From positions 1 through 64,000 of the forward strand of contig NZ_FOQE01000002.1 of assembly GCF_900113675.1 (NCBI RefSeq): a stretch of DNA of 64,000 bases. Direction: 5' to 3'. The notes below the pieces were generated by a model. It did no database searches, was not told the DNA's origin, and saw only the letters and a list, made by a program, of their open reading frames with translations. The stretch's first letter is position 1. Each line of letters begins with the position of its first letter. The translations under genes were made by a program, and so were the position numbers. Positions 1 to 10,016 of the stretch are shown here, piece by piece. The stretch is from Pisciglobus halotolerans (GTDB taxonomy: Bacteria > Bacillota > Bacilli > Lactobacillales > Carnobacteriaceae).

Positions 1-195
1 AAAAGTGTTGAGTCTCACTCAACGTTTTTAATGAAGCTTGTAGCTCATTAATTGAATTGCTAGCGAATAAATATTCACTAATGTTGTTTGTTTTGACACT
101 TGTCAAAACGCCCTACACATTGGTTCGTCTTACTTTGTTTAGTTTTCAAAGGTCTAATTTCTTGCATTTATTGTTGCCTCAGCGACAACTTCTAA
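1..195 (-). other. Leader region of a 16S rRNA operon (rrn lies beyond the left edge)
   Basis: Read on the minus strand, this stretch contains TTTGAAAACTAAACAAAG (133-150), the motif found just upstream of 16S rRNA in Bacilli and Enterococcus. A perfect hairpin follows (arms 90-98 and 101-109), and another short inverted repeat (GTTGAG/CTCAAC, 7-23) sits near the edge, as expected for the RNase III processing region. No mature rRNA sequence is visible, so the 16S gene should begin a short distance beyond position 1. The assignment rests on motif recognition and on the two promoters just upstream. Confidence 0.75.
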
Positions 196-225
196 ATAGT
201 ATCACAAGAGTGAAAAACTTGTCAA
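196..225 (-). promoter_or_regulatory. rrn promoter P2 (proximal)
   Basis: On the minus strand there is TTGACA (220-225), an 18-base spacer and TACTAT (196-201). It is the nearer of two tandem strong promoters pointing at the rRNA leader. Confidence 0.75.
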
Positions 226-306
226 CGTTTTTTTTTACGTTCATTATAAAGGTTTCAAAATCGATAATTTATTCTTTATCTGTCCGCCTTTATTTGCGAC
301 TTCGTT

Positions 307-335
307 AGTTTATCAAGATGTCAAAACTTTGTCAA
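307..335 (-). promoter_or_regulatory. rrn promoter P1 (distal)
   Basis: On the minus strand there is TTGACA (330-335), a 17-base spacer and TAAACT (307-312). It lies 110 bp upstream of P2; tandem P1/P2 spacing of this order is typical of rRNA operons in Gram-positive bacteria. Confidence 0.75.
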
Positions 336-905
336 CAGCTTTTTATTCATTTTTTTAGAAAAATGAATGTTTATCCATAAAGCAGTAAAAACAGCATCTC
401 TGACTTTTGAAATATCATACAAAACAATTCATAGGGTCAAAGTATACCGTACGTTTTCGAGTAGCTTTATAGAAATTGTAAACAGTTACAATACCTATCT
501 GCTAACACATTAAACTATATCAAGTTTCTTTTGTTTGGTCAACTGTTTAATTGAATTTTTTAACATGATTTTTTAAAAACGTATATATATACAATCTCAA
601 TAATTTTGACTTTTATCTTTTAAGTGTTGCATCTCCATCTAGCCTAAGACAATGATCAATCGTTCTGCATAACTTTCCTAAGATATTTCTATTGTATGCA
701 TATTTATCTTTGTTCTTTAACCATTGCTTCTAATAAATGGAAAGACATTTTAATGTTCTCATTGTGTAAACCTCTAAAGCTTCTTGAACAAACTAAACTT
801 AAGAAACTGGTTGTAACTGCGACTTCCCTTTTTTGCAAAATATAAAATACTTTATTGAACATTTTTATTATTCTTTCTACAAAAATATCGTCTCTTATTC
901 TTCAT
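336..905. other. AT-rich intergenic region without a recognisable gene
   Basis: About 570 bp between the rrn promoters and the terminator of the maltose operon. It is very AT-rich, includes an alternating AT stretch near 582-592, and shows no ORF with a ribosome binding site and no tRNA-like cloverleaf that I can recognise. It may hold upstream activating (UP-type) A-tracts for rrn P1. Confidence 0.5.
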
Positions 906-940
906 GAAAAAAGCTGTCGGCATCATTTGCTGACAGCTTT
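906..940 (-). terminator. Terminator of the maltose operon
   Basis: A perfect 9-bp stem, AAAGCTGTC (910-918) with GACAGCTTT (932-940), is followed on the minus strand by a T-run. It lies about 45 bp downstream of the maltose phosphorylase stop codon. Confidence 0.85.
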
Positions 941-983
941 CTAGTAATATCCACTCTTGTTTGAAATTTAAGGCAAGTGTGTT

Positions 984-3281
984 TTATAGTGCGGTGTTCT
1001 TCTCTTGCTTTTGGATTGGACGAGAGATAGTATCTGTTAATTGGATTTTTTCGTCGTAAAGGAGTAAAGAAAGTGATTCGCCTTCTTGAAGGGTAATAGA
1101 TACAGCTTCTTTTGTCACATTGATGTCCAGCAGTCTTTCTCGGTATTTGACTTTAAAAGTATACTGCTGCCAGTTTTGAGGACAAAACGGTCTGAAGCTT
1201 AACGTATCAAAAGCTGTTCGCATACCAGCAAAACCTTGTACGATTGCCAACCAACCGCCACTCATCGAAGTGATGTGCAGTCCATCTTCTGTATCATTAT
1301 TATAATTATCTAAATCCAATCGAGCTGTACGTGCATACATCTCAAAAGCTTTTTCTTGTTTTCCTAATTCAGCTGCTAAAACGGAATGGATCGAAGCGGA
1401 TAAAGAAGACTCATGCACAGTCATAGGTTCGTAAAATGCAAAGTTACGCTCCTTTTCTTCTAAACTGAATTCATGATTTAAATAATAAAAGCCTTGCAAT
1501 ACGTCTGCTTGTTTGATAAACGGTGAACGCAAGATCTTGTCCCAAGACCAATGTTGGTTGATCGGTCTTTCTTCAGGATCTAAAGTAGATGTATCTCTTA
1601 AATCTTTATCAAGAAAGCCATCATGTTGAACAAAAACACCCAACTCTTCGTCATATGGATAATACATTTGATTGACGATATCTTGCCATACCTTCTTCTC
1701 ATCTTCTGTTACTTTCAATTCTTCCTGTTTAGCAGGAGATAGTTTTTCTAACGTCTCAAGCGTATAGCGAAGGGTCCATGTTGCCATTGTATTAGTGTAC
1801 CAATTATTATTGATATTATTTTCATATTCATTTGGACCAGTGACACCGTGAATCATATATGCTTCATTTCGTTTTGAATAGTGAACACGATCTGCCCAAA
1901 AACGAGAAATGGCCATCAATACATCAATTCCTTGGTTCAGCAAATATTCATCATTACCAGTGTAGTTGGTATAATTATAGATGGCATACGCAATCGTGCC
2001 ATTACGGTGGATCTCTTCAAACGTGATCTCCCATTCATTATGGCATTCGATACCATTAAACGTTACCATGGGATACAAGGCGCCTTTCAGTCCTTGTTGC
2101 TTTGCATTATGATAAGCACCCGGCAATTGCTGATAACGGTATTCGATCAATTGACGTGCAACTTCTTCGTCAGCTACAGACAAATACATCGGTAAAATGT
2201 ATGCTTCTGTATCCCAATAAGTAGCACCACCATATTTTTCGCCTGTAAAGCCTTTTGGCCCGATATTAAGGCGTGAATCTTCACCATAATACGTTGAGAA
2301 CAGCTGAAAAATATTAAATCGGATTCCTTGTTGGCTTTCATCGTCGCCTTCAATCTTGACATCTGCTTTGTGCCAACGATCTGCCCAAGCTTCAATATGT
2401 TCTTTCTCAACTTTTTCAACGCCTGCTTCTATTGCACTGTTTAAGACAGCTGCTGCTGTTTCTTTTTGCTTAGCCGGTTCGATATCTCGACTTGTGATCA
2501 CACTGACAAGTTTAGATAACTTTGCTGTTTCGCCAGCTTTCATATTGTATGAAAATGATTCAGAAACAAGCAAATGATGGCCTTCCTGTTTATATTCTTG
2601 GTACCCTTCACTTTTTAACGTTTGCATCATTGTAGTGACCGTAAACTGTTCAATACCAAATGGGTTATCAACCGTCTTTGTTGTGAGATAGCTTTTCTCA
2701 CCTACACCTTGATCGATCCCTAGCCAAAACTTTTCTTCATAATTGCTATCTTCGTTTTCTACGTCTCCATCTAGTTTTGGCTCAAAGCGAATTTCAGCTT
2801 CACCTGTTAGAACTTCAGCTGAAATTTCAATGACCGCCAATTCTTTACGGACGATACTGACATATCTTTTAAAATGAAAAAGAATTTCAGTTTCTCCTTG
2901 GTACCAGACAAATTGACGATAAAGGATGCCTTGCTTCATGTCTAAATTGATAGAAAAGTCTTTTACTGTATCTACTGCAAGATCGACTTTATGTTCATCT
3001 ACATAAATATCAACTGGAATCAATTGCGTAGCGTTGATGACCTTACCGAAGTATTCCGGATAACCGATTTTCCACCAGCCGACACGCGTCTTATCTGGAT
3101 ACCAAACGCCAGCTAAGTAGGTTCCAATATGCGTATCTCCAGAATAACTTTCTTCAAAATTACCACGCATTCCCATATAGCCATTTCCTAAAGAAGTAAG
3201 ACTTTCTTGCAGTCGTTTGTTTTCATTATCTAGCTGCTTTGTTTTTATTTTCCATGGATCAATGTCAAATAATCGTTTCAT
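984..3281 (-). CDS. malP: Maltose phosphorylase (GH65)
   Basis: Cytoplasmic enzyme that phosphorolyses maltose to beta-glucose 1-phosphate and glucose. The 765 residues match the usual GH65 length. The catalytic-acid motif [12 protein letters not shown] is present with Glu485, equivalent to Glu487 of the Lactobacillus brevis enzyme. [15 protein letters not shown] around 413-427 and the N-terminal [11 protein letters not shown] are further family blocks. ATG start with GGAG about 10 nt upstream. It is the last gene of the malX-F-G-DUF1189 unit and is followed by a strong terminator. A beta-phosphoglucomutase, the usual partner that converts the product to glucose 6-phosphate, is not next to it or elsewhere in the window. 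Trehalose or kojibiose phosphorylase are alternatives within GH65, but the maltodextrin operon argues for maltose. Confidence 0.92.
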   Translation of the reverse strand: MKRLFDIDPWKIKTKQLDNENKRLQESLTSLGNGYMGMRGNFEESYSGDTHIGTYLAGVWYPDKTRVGWWKIGYPEYFGKVINATQLIPVDIYVDEHKVDLAVDTVKDFSINLDMKQGILYRQFVWYQGETEILFHFKRYVSIVRKELAVIEISAEVLTGEAEIRFEPKLDGDVENEDSNYEEKFWLGIDQGVGEKSYLTTKTVDNPFGIEQFTVTTMMQTLKSEGYQEYKQEGHHLLVSESFSYNMKAGETAKLSKLVSVITSRDIEPAKQKETAAAVLNSAIEAGVEKVEKEHIEAWADRWHKADVKIEGDDESQQGIRFNIFQLFSTYYGEDSRLNIGPKGFTGEKYGGATYWDTEAYILPMYLSVADEEVARQLIEYRYQQLPGAYHNAKQQGLKGALYPMVTFNGIECHNEWEITFEEIHRNGTIAYAIYNYTNYTGNDEYLLNQGIDVLMAISRFWADRVHYSKRNEAYMIHGVTGPNEYENNINNNWYTNTMATWTLRYTLETLEKLSPAKQEELKVTEDEKKVWQDIVNQMYYPYDEELGVFVQHDGFLDKDLRDTSTLDPEERPINQHWSWDKILRSPFIKQADVLQGFYYLNHEFSLEEKERNFAFYEPMTVHESSLSASIHSVLAAELGKQEKAFEMYARTARLDLDNYNNDTEDGLHITSMSGGWLAIVQGFAGMRTAFDTLSFRPFCPQNWQQYTFKVKYRERLLDINVTKEAVSITLQEGESLSLLLYDEKIQLTDTISRPIQKQEKNTAL

Positions 3282-3378
3282 GATTGCTTCACTCCTAAAT
3301 CCTTCAGCATTTGTCTATTTCATTTTCTAATGATATTCGGCTTTTATCTACTCATCAAACGTGCCTTCTTGATGCTGA

Positions 3379-4224
3379 TTAAATAGTTTCTGTATAAATG
3401 CTTTCCTTCTTAAAAGCAGCATCTCTAAATTGTGTTTTAAAATAAACCAACAGCAGCAACAGAACCATTCCAATGGTTTGAATGCTGATCATTGTGATGA
3501 TATCAAAACGGAAGATACCGATGATAGCAGCTGCGAAAGTCGGCAATGACAAACAGCTGACCATCACACTCACACTTTCTTTATAGCTGGTGATAGAAGT
3601 TTGACGGCTACGTTTGGTCAAGTAGAGAAATAAGGCCGAACCTGCAACGAGCAACACATTGATCGTCAATATCACCGCAAACAGCAGCAACGAAAAGACA
3701 CCTGTTAAATAAGCTTGATTTTGAATCAGCCATTGGCGCGATAACTCTGCTTTAAAAGCTTGAACGGTTGCTGCTTGATGAAACGATACGTCTTTTGTAT
3801 AGGGCACAGTGGCGATTGACTTTGATCCTTCTTTCAGTAGAAAAGCATCTTGTTGAAAAATCAATGCATTATCGGCTTTTAATGCTGTCTCTACTTCATC
3901 GCTTGATAAACCAGCGCCGACGATCCCTTCCGCTTTTTCAATCTCAAAAGCCGGTCCTTCTAATTGACCATCTGTGATCTGCATTTGTTCCATTTTTTGG
4001 ACAACTGAATCATCAACCAGCTGATAGCTTTCTTTAAATGTTCCTTCCATCGGAAATGAATCAAGTGTTGCATAATGGATACTGACTGGGACGATCATCA
4101 AGCTCGTTAAAAAGACAATGATCAAAAACAATTGAAAAACATTCAATTCACGTCGTTCTGCAAACAATTTGGATGGTGTCCATATCTGTTTAAAATAATT
4201 TAAGGGAAACGCATTTAATTTCAT
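3379..4224 (-). CDS. DUF1189 membrane protein of maltodextrin operons (MalA-like)
   Basis: A 281-residue integral membrane protein: one predicted helix near residues 30-50, a roughly 120-residue hydrophilic segment probably outside the membrane, then three or four C-terminal helices (about 175-265). This matches the DUF1189 family, whose members in Lactobacillales maltose operons are called maltodextrose utilization protein MalA; their biochemical role is not known. It sits 42 bp after malG and about 100 bp before malP, so it belongs to the same transcript. ATG start; the ribosome binding site is weak. I recognise the family from topology and context, not from a catalytic motif. Confidence 0.75.
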   Translation of the reverse strand: MKLNAFPLNYFKQIWTPSKLFAERRELNVFQLFLIIVFLTSLMIVPVSIHYATLDSFPMEGTFKESYQLVDDSVVQKMEQMQITDGQLEGPAFEIEKAEGIVGAGLSSDEVETALKADNALIFQQDAFLLKEGSKSIATVPYTKDVSFHQAATVQAFKAELSRQWLIQNQAYLTGVFSLLLFAVILTINVLLVAGSALFLYLTKRSRQTSITSYKESVSVMVSCLSLPTFAAAIIGIFRFDIITMISIQTIGMVLLLLLVYFKTQFRDAAFKKESIYTETI

Positions 4225-4266
4225 CTTATCACACTTTCTTTCAAATCTTGAACTCGCAGCTCTTTA

Positions 4267-5124
4267 TTAACCTTTTGTACCGCCAGCTGTCAATCCGGTT
4301 ACAAAACTCTTTTGCAGATAGAAGAATAAGATACAAATCGGAACAGCAATCAAAATAGCGCCTGCTGCAAACAATGTCACTTGCTGATTTTTTGGATTGC
4401 TGATAAAAGTTTGTAATCCGATAGCTACCGTGTAATTTTTTTGAGAACGTAGCAAGAATCGAGCTAACATATACTCTCCAAATGGATTCATAAAGGCCCA
4501 TAAGGCTTGAACTGCGATCATTGGACGAACGAGCGGCAAAATAATTTGCCAGAAAATACGAAAATGTCCTGCTCCGTCTAATCGAGCTGATTCATCTAAG
4601 TCTAGCGGTACAGTATCAAAGTAGCCTTTCATCAGCCATGTATTCATTGGAATCCCGCCGCCGATATATACCAAAATCAAGAACCAGTGTTGGTCTAATC
4701 CACCGATCAATAAGGCCATGACATAAAAGGCAGTCAATGCAGCAGTTGTCGGAACCATTTGAACGAGCAAGAAAAATTTCAGCGTTTGCTTGCGTCCTGC
4801 AAACCGGTATCGGCTGTAAGCATATCCCGCTAAAGTGATCGCAGCAACTTGCACAAGCATTGATGTGATCGCGACAACTAAAGTATTCAAGTACCATTGG
4901 CCATACATTGTATCGGTAAAGAGTCGCTTGAAGCTGTCCAGCGTCCAGTTTGCATTTAATTCCAGTCGGAAAGCCATTAAGTTTCCTGCTTTAAAAGCAG
5001 AAGTTACGGTGATCAATAAGGGATAAAGAATAACCGCACTAATAAACAAGAGAAATAGATAGGTCCAAAATTTTGTCCAGAAGCGTTGATTTTTTTGTGT
5101 TTTATATTTCTTTGCTGTTTTCAT
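4267..5124 (-). CDS. malG: Maltodextrin ABC transporter permease, MalG/MdxG type
   Basis: Inner-membrane permease of a carbohydrate (CUT1) ABC importer. Six predicted helices; the EAA loop that docks the ATPase is visible as [20 protein letters not shown]. The start is the ATG at 5122-5124 ([10 protein letters not shown]), preceded by GGAGG at a 9-nt spacing; the longer reading frame upstream overlaps malF and has no such site. The malF stop codon lies 4 bp before this ATG and inside the ribosome binding site region, so the two are probably translationally coupled. The ATPase subunit is missing from the operon, so a shared MsmK/MalK-type protein is expected. Confidence 0.9.
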   Translation of the reverse strand: MKTAKKYKTQKNQRFWTKFWTYLFLLFISAVILYPLLITVTSAFKAGNLMAFRLELNANWTLDSFKRLFTDTMYGQWYLNTLVVAITSMLVQVAAITLAGYAYSRYRFAGRKQTLKFFLLVQMVPTTAALTAFYVMALLIGGLDQHWFLILVYIGGGIPMNTWLMKGYFDTVPLDLDESARLDGAGHFRIFWQIILPLVRPMIAVQALWAFMNPFGEYMLARFLLRSQKNYTVAIGLQTFISNPKNQQVTLFAAGAILIAVPICILFFYLQKSFVTGLTAGGTKG

Positions 5125-5128
5125 AAGA

Positions 5129-6463
5129 TTAATCCTCCATTTCAAATGCTTTTGTCTGTTTAAAGACGAGCAGAGACACAAAGATCACGATCGCGGATAT
5201 AATCAAAGTGATTGCTGAAGCAATATTGTACTGCGGAGAAGTTCCAGTCGTCAGTTTGTAGATCCATGAGATCAAAATATCAGTCGCTCCTGCACCGGAC
5301 CCTACACTTCCCGGTCCTCCACCATTAAAGAGGTAAATCATTGAAAAGTTATTGAAGTTGAATGTATATTGTGTCACAAAAACTGGTGCAGCTACTGCAA
5401 AGATTTGAGGTAAAGTAATGTAACGGAATTTTTGCAAGGCATTTGCTCCATCAATTACTGAAGCTTCATACCAGTCATCTGGGATTGATTGCAGAATACC
5501 TGAAGTTAAGACATAAATATATGGGAATCCTAGCCAACCTTGAATACTGATGATCGCAATTTTAGTCCAAAATGGATCGGTCTTCCATGAAATCATCGGA
5601 ATATCAACCAAAGGTAAATGGTTTAAGAGCGGAATCACTTGTGTATTGATTGCACCGGCACTATCATTGAAAATATTTGAAAAAGATAAAATCGTGATAA
5701 AAGCTGGTACAGCCCATGGAAGCAGTAAAATGACGCCAAAGATTCTCTTAAATTTGACAAACGGTTGATGCATCATGATGGCACAAAAAATCCCTACGAC
5801 GATTTGTAAAGTTGTAGCAGACAGCGTCCAAATTATCGTCCAACCAAAAACAGCGCCAAATGTATCACGATAAGTACTCAATGTGAAAATACTTTTGAAT
5901 GTTTCAAAACCTGTCCAGTCGATCAATGTCGCAGGCGGTATATGATAAAAGTCATAGTTGGTAAAAGCTATAAAAATAGTAACCAATACAGGAAAAACAA
6001 TCGTGAAAATCATCAAGATATAAGCAGGTACTGTCAGTAAGTAGGCAAATCCATTATTCCATACGTTCTTCAACAGTTGTGTTGGAGTATGACTGACTGT
6101 GTCAGGACTTAAAATAGATTGTTTCGCTACTTTTCTAGCATCGACCATATTGACAAGATGAAAAATGGCATAAATCAAGATGAGTAAGAGCTGCATAGCT
6201 CCTTGGATCATAATGAAAAGAGAATGATCTTCTCGAGGGGTAGAACCGAGTGTAATGAGTCCATTTAAAGCATGAACACCTGAGAATAACATTTGAAAAA
6301 CAAAGAGAGCAAAGATAATTAAGAAAATAACACCTTTAAAGATTTGTTTGTTATAGAACTGACCTAATCCAGGAATAAGGGAGAGCCATGTTGCTTTTTG
6401 CATATGCGCCTGCTGTTCTTTTGAAAATGTTACTTTTTTTTGTTTATTTGTCGTAGTCGCCAT
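5129..6463 (-). CDS. malF: Maltodextrin ABC transporter permease, MalF/MdxF type
   Basis: A 444-residue permease with the extra N-terminal helices of MalF-type proteins. An N-terminal segment [13 protein letters not shown] resembles the TM2-type motif. The EAA loop is [23 protein letters not shown] start with AAAGGAGT upstream. It forms the translocation pore with MalG (next gene, coupled). It lies downstream of malX behind a terminator-like hairpin (6535-6576), so its transcription should be lower than that of malX. Confidence 0.9.
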   Translation of the reverse strand: MATTTNKQKKVTFSKEQQAHMQKATWLSLIPGLGQFYNKQIFKGVIFLIIFALFVFQMLFSGVHALNGLITLGSTPREDHSLFIMIQGAMQLLLILIYAIFHLVNMVDARKVAKQSILSPDTVSHTPTQLLKNVWNNGFAYLLTVPAYILMIFTIVFPVLVTIFIAFTNYDFYHIPPATLIDWTGFETFKSIFTLSTYRDTFGAVFGWTIIWTLSATTLQIVVGIFCAIMMHQPFVKFKRIFGVILLLPWAVPAFITILSFSNIFNDSAGAINTQVIPLLNHLPLVDIPMISWKTDPFWTKIAIISIQGWLGFPYIYVLTSGILQSIPDDWYEASVIDGANALQKFRYITLPQIFAVAAPVFVTQYTFNFNNFSMIYLFNGGGPGSVGSGAGATDILISWIYKLTTGTSPQYNIASAITLIISAIVIFVSLLVFKQTKAFEMED

Positions 6464-6534
6464 AGCGATTCAACTCCTTTTTTTAATGAGCAAGTCGGCG
6501 CAAGATAGATGACCAACTTTCTTTACTTCTATTT

Positions 6535-6576
6535 AAAAAAATCCGGCAGAGACCACTTTCTCATCTCCGCCGATTC
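6535..6576 (-). terminator. Intra-operon terminator between malX and malF
   Basis: Arms AATCCGGCAGAGA (6540-6552) and TCTCCGCCGATT (6564-6575) pair with few mismatches; on the minus strand the hairpin is followed by T7. It lies directly behind the malX stop codon and in front of malF. I read it as a partial terminator that raises binding-protein levels relative to the permeases. Confidence 0.75.
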
Positions 6577-6596
6577 CTTTGAATGTTCGTCTATGA

Positions 6597-7892
6597 TTAA
6601 TATTTTTGATCGATGTTGTCTTTGATGACTTTTACTGAATCATCAGCAGAATCTTTTGGAGATTTATTGCCTGAACCAGCATCGAACATCATTGTTTCAG
6701 CACCTACCCATACTTCGGCCATTTCAGGAATATTAGGCATTGGGCTTGAAACGTTGTATTGATTGATAACAGCCATCGCTAAATCATCTTCATCAGCATC
6801 GATAATTGATTTTCTGACCATTTGGTTTGCTGGGACTTCGTTAGTGAAATCATTGTATAAAACTTGCATGTTATCTTCATTCGTAACAAAATCTAAGAAG
6901 GCTTTTCCGAGGTCAACGTTTTGGGCGTATTCGCTGACGACCCAACCTTTACCACCTGCAAACGGTTGGTATTCTTCGCCATTTGGCAATGTTGGTACTG
7001 TTGAAACAGCAACATTGATATCAGATTTAGCATAGTTAGAAGCTGCCCATGGGCCATTGATGACTGCGCCAGCTTTACCAGTAGTAAACTGATCATCGAT
7101 AAAGTTGCCAGCACTTGTAGCATCTAACATTCCTTTTGGCCAAATGTCTTTGAACCAGTGGGTAGCATATTCAATACCTTTAACTGCATCCGGTGTGTTT
7201 AAACCAACATCAGATGGATCTGTGCCCTTTTCACCAAATACATATCCGCCAAATCCATTCAACAATCCATAAGAGTTGTAGAAATCGACCCAGTTCGCTA
7301 AGAAGGCAACACTCTTATCTTTTTCACTTCCAAAAGCAAATTGTTCATCTTTTGTTAAGGCTTCCAATTCATCAAAAGTAGCAGGAGCTTTATCGATCAA
7401 ATCTTCATTGTAATACAAGACCATTGATTCAATAACGAAAGGAGCACCATAAATTTTATCATTGATCATCACTTGCTGCTGATCGATTTCATCGTATCGC
7501 CCATCATCTGGCAACGTATATTCAGCAAGATGGCCCTGCATACCTAGACCGCCGATTCGATCATATGGGGACAACATTACGTCTGGTGAAAGTCCAGCAG
7601 GTCCATCAAGAGGCAGTGCCTCTAATGTCTCGAACATATCTCGTTCTTCCAGTTCGATCGTTGCACCTGTTTCTTTTTCAAATTTAGGTGCTAAGTCATT
7701 GATATAGTCAGCATACATTGGATCAATTGAAACTTTTAGCGTTTCTCCATCAAAGTTGTTTGCTGTTTCTCCTGAACCGTTTGTGTCCTTGTCAGCATTT
7801 TGATCACCGGTATTTCCGCCTCCGCATGCAGCCAAAAATAATGCGCTGGTAGAAACGAGTCCTAAAGCTGTTTTTTTCCACTTTTTCATCAT
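6597..7892 (-). CDS. malX: Maltose/maltodextrin-binding lipoprotein
   Basis: Extracellular solute-binding lipoprotein (family 1) that delivers maltodextrins to MalF/MalG. A lipoprotein signal peptide is visible: basic start MMKKWKKTA, hydrophobic core and lipobox LFLAAC with Cys at about residue 23, then a Gly/Asp/Asn-rich linker. Total length is 431 residues. GGPWAASNYAKSD-type sugar-binding segments lie in the middle. Two consecutive ATG codons; the first (7890-7892) is 7 nt from GGGGG. First gene of its transcription unit, with an operator-rich promoter region upstream (7960-7991). Confidence 0.92.
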   Translation of the reverse strand: MMKKWKKTALGLVSTSALFLAACGGGNTGDQNADKDTNGSGETANNFDGETLKVSIDPMYADYINDLAPKFEKETGATIELEERDMFETLEALPLDGPAGLSPDVMLSPYDRIGGLGMQGHLAEYTLPDDGRYDEIDQQQVMINDKIYGAPFVIESMVLYYNEDLIDKAPATFDELEALTKDEQFAFGSEKDKSVAFLANWVDFYNSYGLLNGFGGYVFGEKGTDPSDVGLNTPDAVKGIEYATHWFKDIWPKGMLDATSAGNFIDDQFTTGKAGAVINGPWAASNYAKSDINVAVSTVPTLPNGEEYQPFAGGKGWVVSEYAQNVDLGKAFLDFVTNEDNMQVLYNDFTNEVPANQMVRKSIIDADEDDLAMAVINQYNVSSPMPNIPEMAEVWVGAETMMFDAGSGNKSPKDSADDSVKVIKDNIDQKY

Positions 7893-7959
7893 TTTATTTC
7901 CCCCTTAAAGTATGTATGTTATTTGTTTACAACCATATTATTACTTACGGTCATTCTTT

Positions 7960-7991
7960 TTGCAATCGTTTTCTTCCTGTTACCGGTAACA
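7960..7991. promoter_or_regulatory. Operators upstream of malX: cre-like site and 14-bp palindrome
   Basis: Two sites lie close together. TTGCAATCGTTTTCT (7960-7974) fits the catabolite-response (cre) pattern at 13 of 15 positions by my count. TGTTACCGGTAACA (7978-7991) is a perfect palindrome with a central CG, as LacI-family operators have. The latter recurs with one mismatch at 11812 in front of the glucosidase gene. I infer that the MalR-like repressor at 13796-14797 binds the palindrome and CcpA the cre-like site. Confidence 0.65.
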
Positions 7992-8034
7992 AGAATCCAA
8001 CTTTTTGAAACCCTTTTCTTTCTGAGTAACATTT

Positions 8035-8086
8035 AACCCGACAAGCAGCTGCCATTTTTGGTTAAGAGGCATCTGTTTGTCGGGTT
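8035..8086 (-). terminator. Hairpin behind the neopullulanase gene
   Basis: AACCCGACAAGCAG (from 8035) pairs with CTGTTTGTCGGGTT (8073-8086). It separates the glucosidase/neopullulanase unit from the malX promoter. The T-run on the minus strand is poor, so termination strength is uncertain. Confidence 0.6.
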
Positions 8087-8104
8087 TCTGTTTAGCTATT
8101 CATT

Positions 8105-9925
8105 TTAAAAAGCAGCTAAGATTTCATCTTCTTCCTCTTCATCTCCTAGCGTGAACAACAAAAAGCCATTGGGTTTCAGCTTAGCCGCATACCCGCTTAC
8201 AGAAGTCAAATGGCTGAATACAGGTTCGATTTCTCGATGATAATGCAACTTCAAATTTTCATCTCCTTGATTGAAGTAACAATACAAGGTTTGTTCACTA
8301 TCTTTCCGTCTGAAGCCGATCACTCTTTCCTCTTCATGAATATCATCCCAAAGCAGTTCACCATAGCTCAGCAGCTTCTGATGCTTTTTACGGAAATGGA
8401 TCAGTTCTCTCGTAAATGTCATCATATCATGATCTTGTTTTTCTTCATCCCAGATCATGCATTTACGGCAATCTGGATCATCATATCCTTCTAATCCCAC
8501 TTCGGTGCCGTAAAAAATACACGGCGCACCCATTTGTGTAAACATAAAAGTCAATTCAGCTTTGGCTACATATTTGTTTCCGTTTGCTTTTGTCAATAGT
8601 CGCGGAGTGTCATGAGAGTCTAGTGTATTGAACATGACTTCATTGGTTTGTTGACGATAAAGCATCAATTGTTTATTTAAACCAGAAACCATTCCACTTG
8701 CGGAACTAAATTTATTAATAAAGAAGCCTTCGATTTGTTCCGTAAAGGCATAGTTCATGACCGCATTAAACTCGCCGCCTTGCAGCCAGCTTTGTGAAGA
8801 ATGCCAAATCTCGCCTAACATATAAAAATCATCTTTTAGTTTACTCATTTCTGCATTCATCAATCTCCAGAAATGATGGTCAACTTCATTCGCAACATCC
8901 AAGCGCCAAGCATCAATATCGAATTCACGTACCCAATAGGAAGCGATTTGCAGCAAGTATTGTTGAACGTCAGGATTTGCAGTGTTCAACTTAGGCATAT
9001 GCCCAGTAAAAGCAAAGGTGTCATAATTCAACGGTCCGACATTTTCCAGCTCATCAGCAGACAAACCTTCTAATGATCGAACAGGGAACTCTTTGATGTG
9101 GAACCAGTCTTTATATTGAGAGGCTTCCTGTTTGTCTAACACATCTTTCCATTGATAAGAAGTCATCCCCATATGGTTGAACACTGCGTCCAGCATGACA
9201 CGGATCCCTCTTTGATGTGCTTCTTCAACTAAAGTCTTGAATAATTGTTTATCCCCAAAGTGCGGATCGATCTCGAAGTAATCGACTGTATCATACTTGT
9301 GGTTTGAAGGTGCTTTAAAGATTGGGCAAAAATAAATACCGTTAATCCCAAGATCCATCAAGTAGTCCAAATGGTCGATCACACCTTGCAGATCTCCCCC
9401 ATAAAAATCATCTCTTTCCGGGTTTTGTTTGCTGCCCCATTCTAATGTATGTTCAGGATCATTTGAACGATCGCCGTTTGCGAATCGTTCTGGAAAGATC
9501 TGATACCAAACGGTTTCTTTGACCCATTCAGGCGTTTTGATCTGATCGATACTGTGGAAGTAAGGCATACGAAAGAAACTGTTGATATTGTTCATATAGC
9601 GGTCTTCAAACGGATAAACGCCTCTGTCTGTATACAAGATCTCGATCCCTGAATGATCCGTTACATGAAAAGCATAAGCCAAACGACTATGCGGAGCGTA
9701 CGTATCGATCATCCAATAGTCGTGCACATTCGTCCGGTATAACAACTTCATATTTTTTTCTTCTTCGATCCATTCTTCCCGATTATAAGCGTAATTGTCT
9801 CCGCTGATTAATTTTACACTTTTGATCTCGCCTGCTTTTGTGCGCAAACGAATGTGAAAGTGTCCTGTTTCGTATAGATAAGCATATTCGCTATCAGGTC
9901 GATGGTATAGTGCTGATGAATCCAT
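8105..9925 (-). CDS. Neopullulanase / maltogenic amylase-type GH13 enzyme
   Basis: Cytoplasmic enzyme cleaving imported maltodextrins or cyclodextrins. It has the N-terminal extra beta-domain typical of GH13_20 (residues 1 to about 130), then the TIM barrel. Conserved regions: DAVFNH; DAWRLDVANE with nucleophile Asp343; LGEIWH with acid/base Glu372; LDSHDTPR with Asp439. Length 606 is slightly above the usual 580-590, owing to an acidic C-terminal tail (GDEEEEDEILAAF). No signal peptide. ATG start with GAGG upstream. It lies 91 bp after the glucosidase gene in the same unit. Cyclomaltodextrinase, neopullulanase and maltogenic amylase cannot be separated by sequence alone. Confidence 0.88.
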   Translation of the reverse strand: MDSSALYHRPDSEYAYLYETGHFHIRLRTKAGEIKSVKLISGDNYAYNREEWIEEEKNMKLLYRTNVHDYWMIDTYAPHSRLAYAFHVTDHSGIEILYTDRGVYPFEDRYMNNINSFFRMPYFHSIDQIKTPEWVKETVWYQIFPERFANGDRSNDPEHTLEWGSKQNPERDDFYGGDLQGVIDHLDYLMDLGINGIYFCPIFKAPSNHKYDTVDYFEIDPHFGDKQLFKTLVEEAHQRGIRVMLDAVFNHMGMTSYQWKDVLDKQEASQYKDWFHIKEFPVRSLEGLSADELENVGPLNYDTFAFTGHMPKLNTANPDVQQYLLQIASYWVREFDIDAWRLDVANEVDHHFWRLMNAEMSKLKDDFYMLGEIWHSSQSWLQGGEFNAVMNYAFTEQIEGFFINKFSSASGMVSGLNKQLMLYRQQTNEVMFNTLDSHDTPRLLTKANGNKYVAKAELTFMFTQMGAPCIFYGTEVGLEGYDDPDCRKCMIWDEEKQDHDMMTFTRELIHFRKKHQKLLSYGELLWDDIHEEERVIGFRRKDSEQTLYCYFNQGDENLKLHYHREIEPVFSHLTSVSGYAAKLKPNGFLLFTLGDEEEEDEILAAF

Positions 9926-10016
9926 TCTTAATCCTCATTTCTTTCTATCTTTTTTACATGTTTACTTGTCCATTCTACTGTTAAGACCGTTGCATTATCA
10001 AAAACAGCAACTCTTC

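Noticed and set aside
57-308. 83-codon plus-strand frame near the left edge
   Set aside because: It lies antisense over the rRNA leader and promoter, has no ribosome binding site and no family resemblance.
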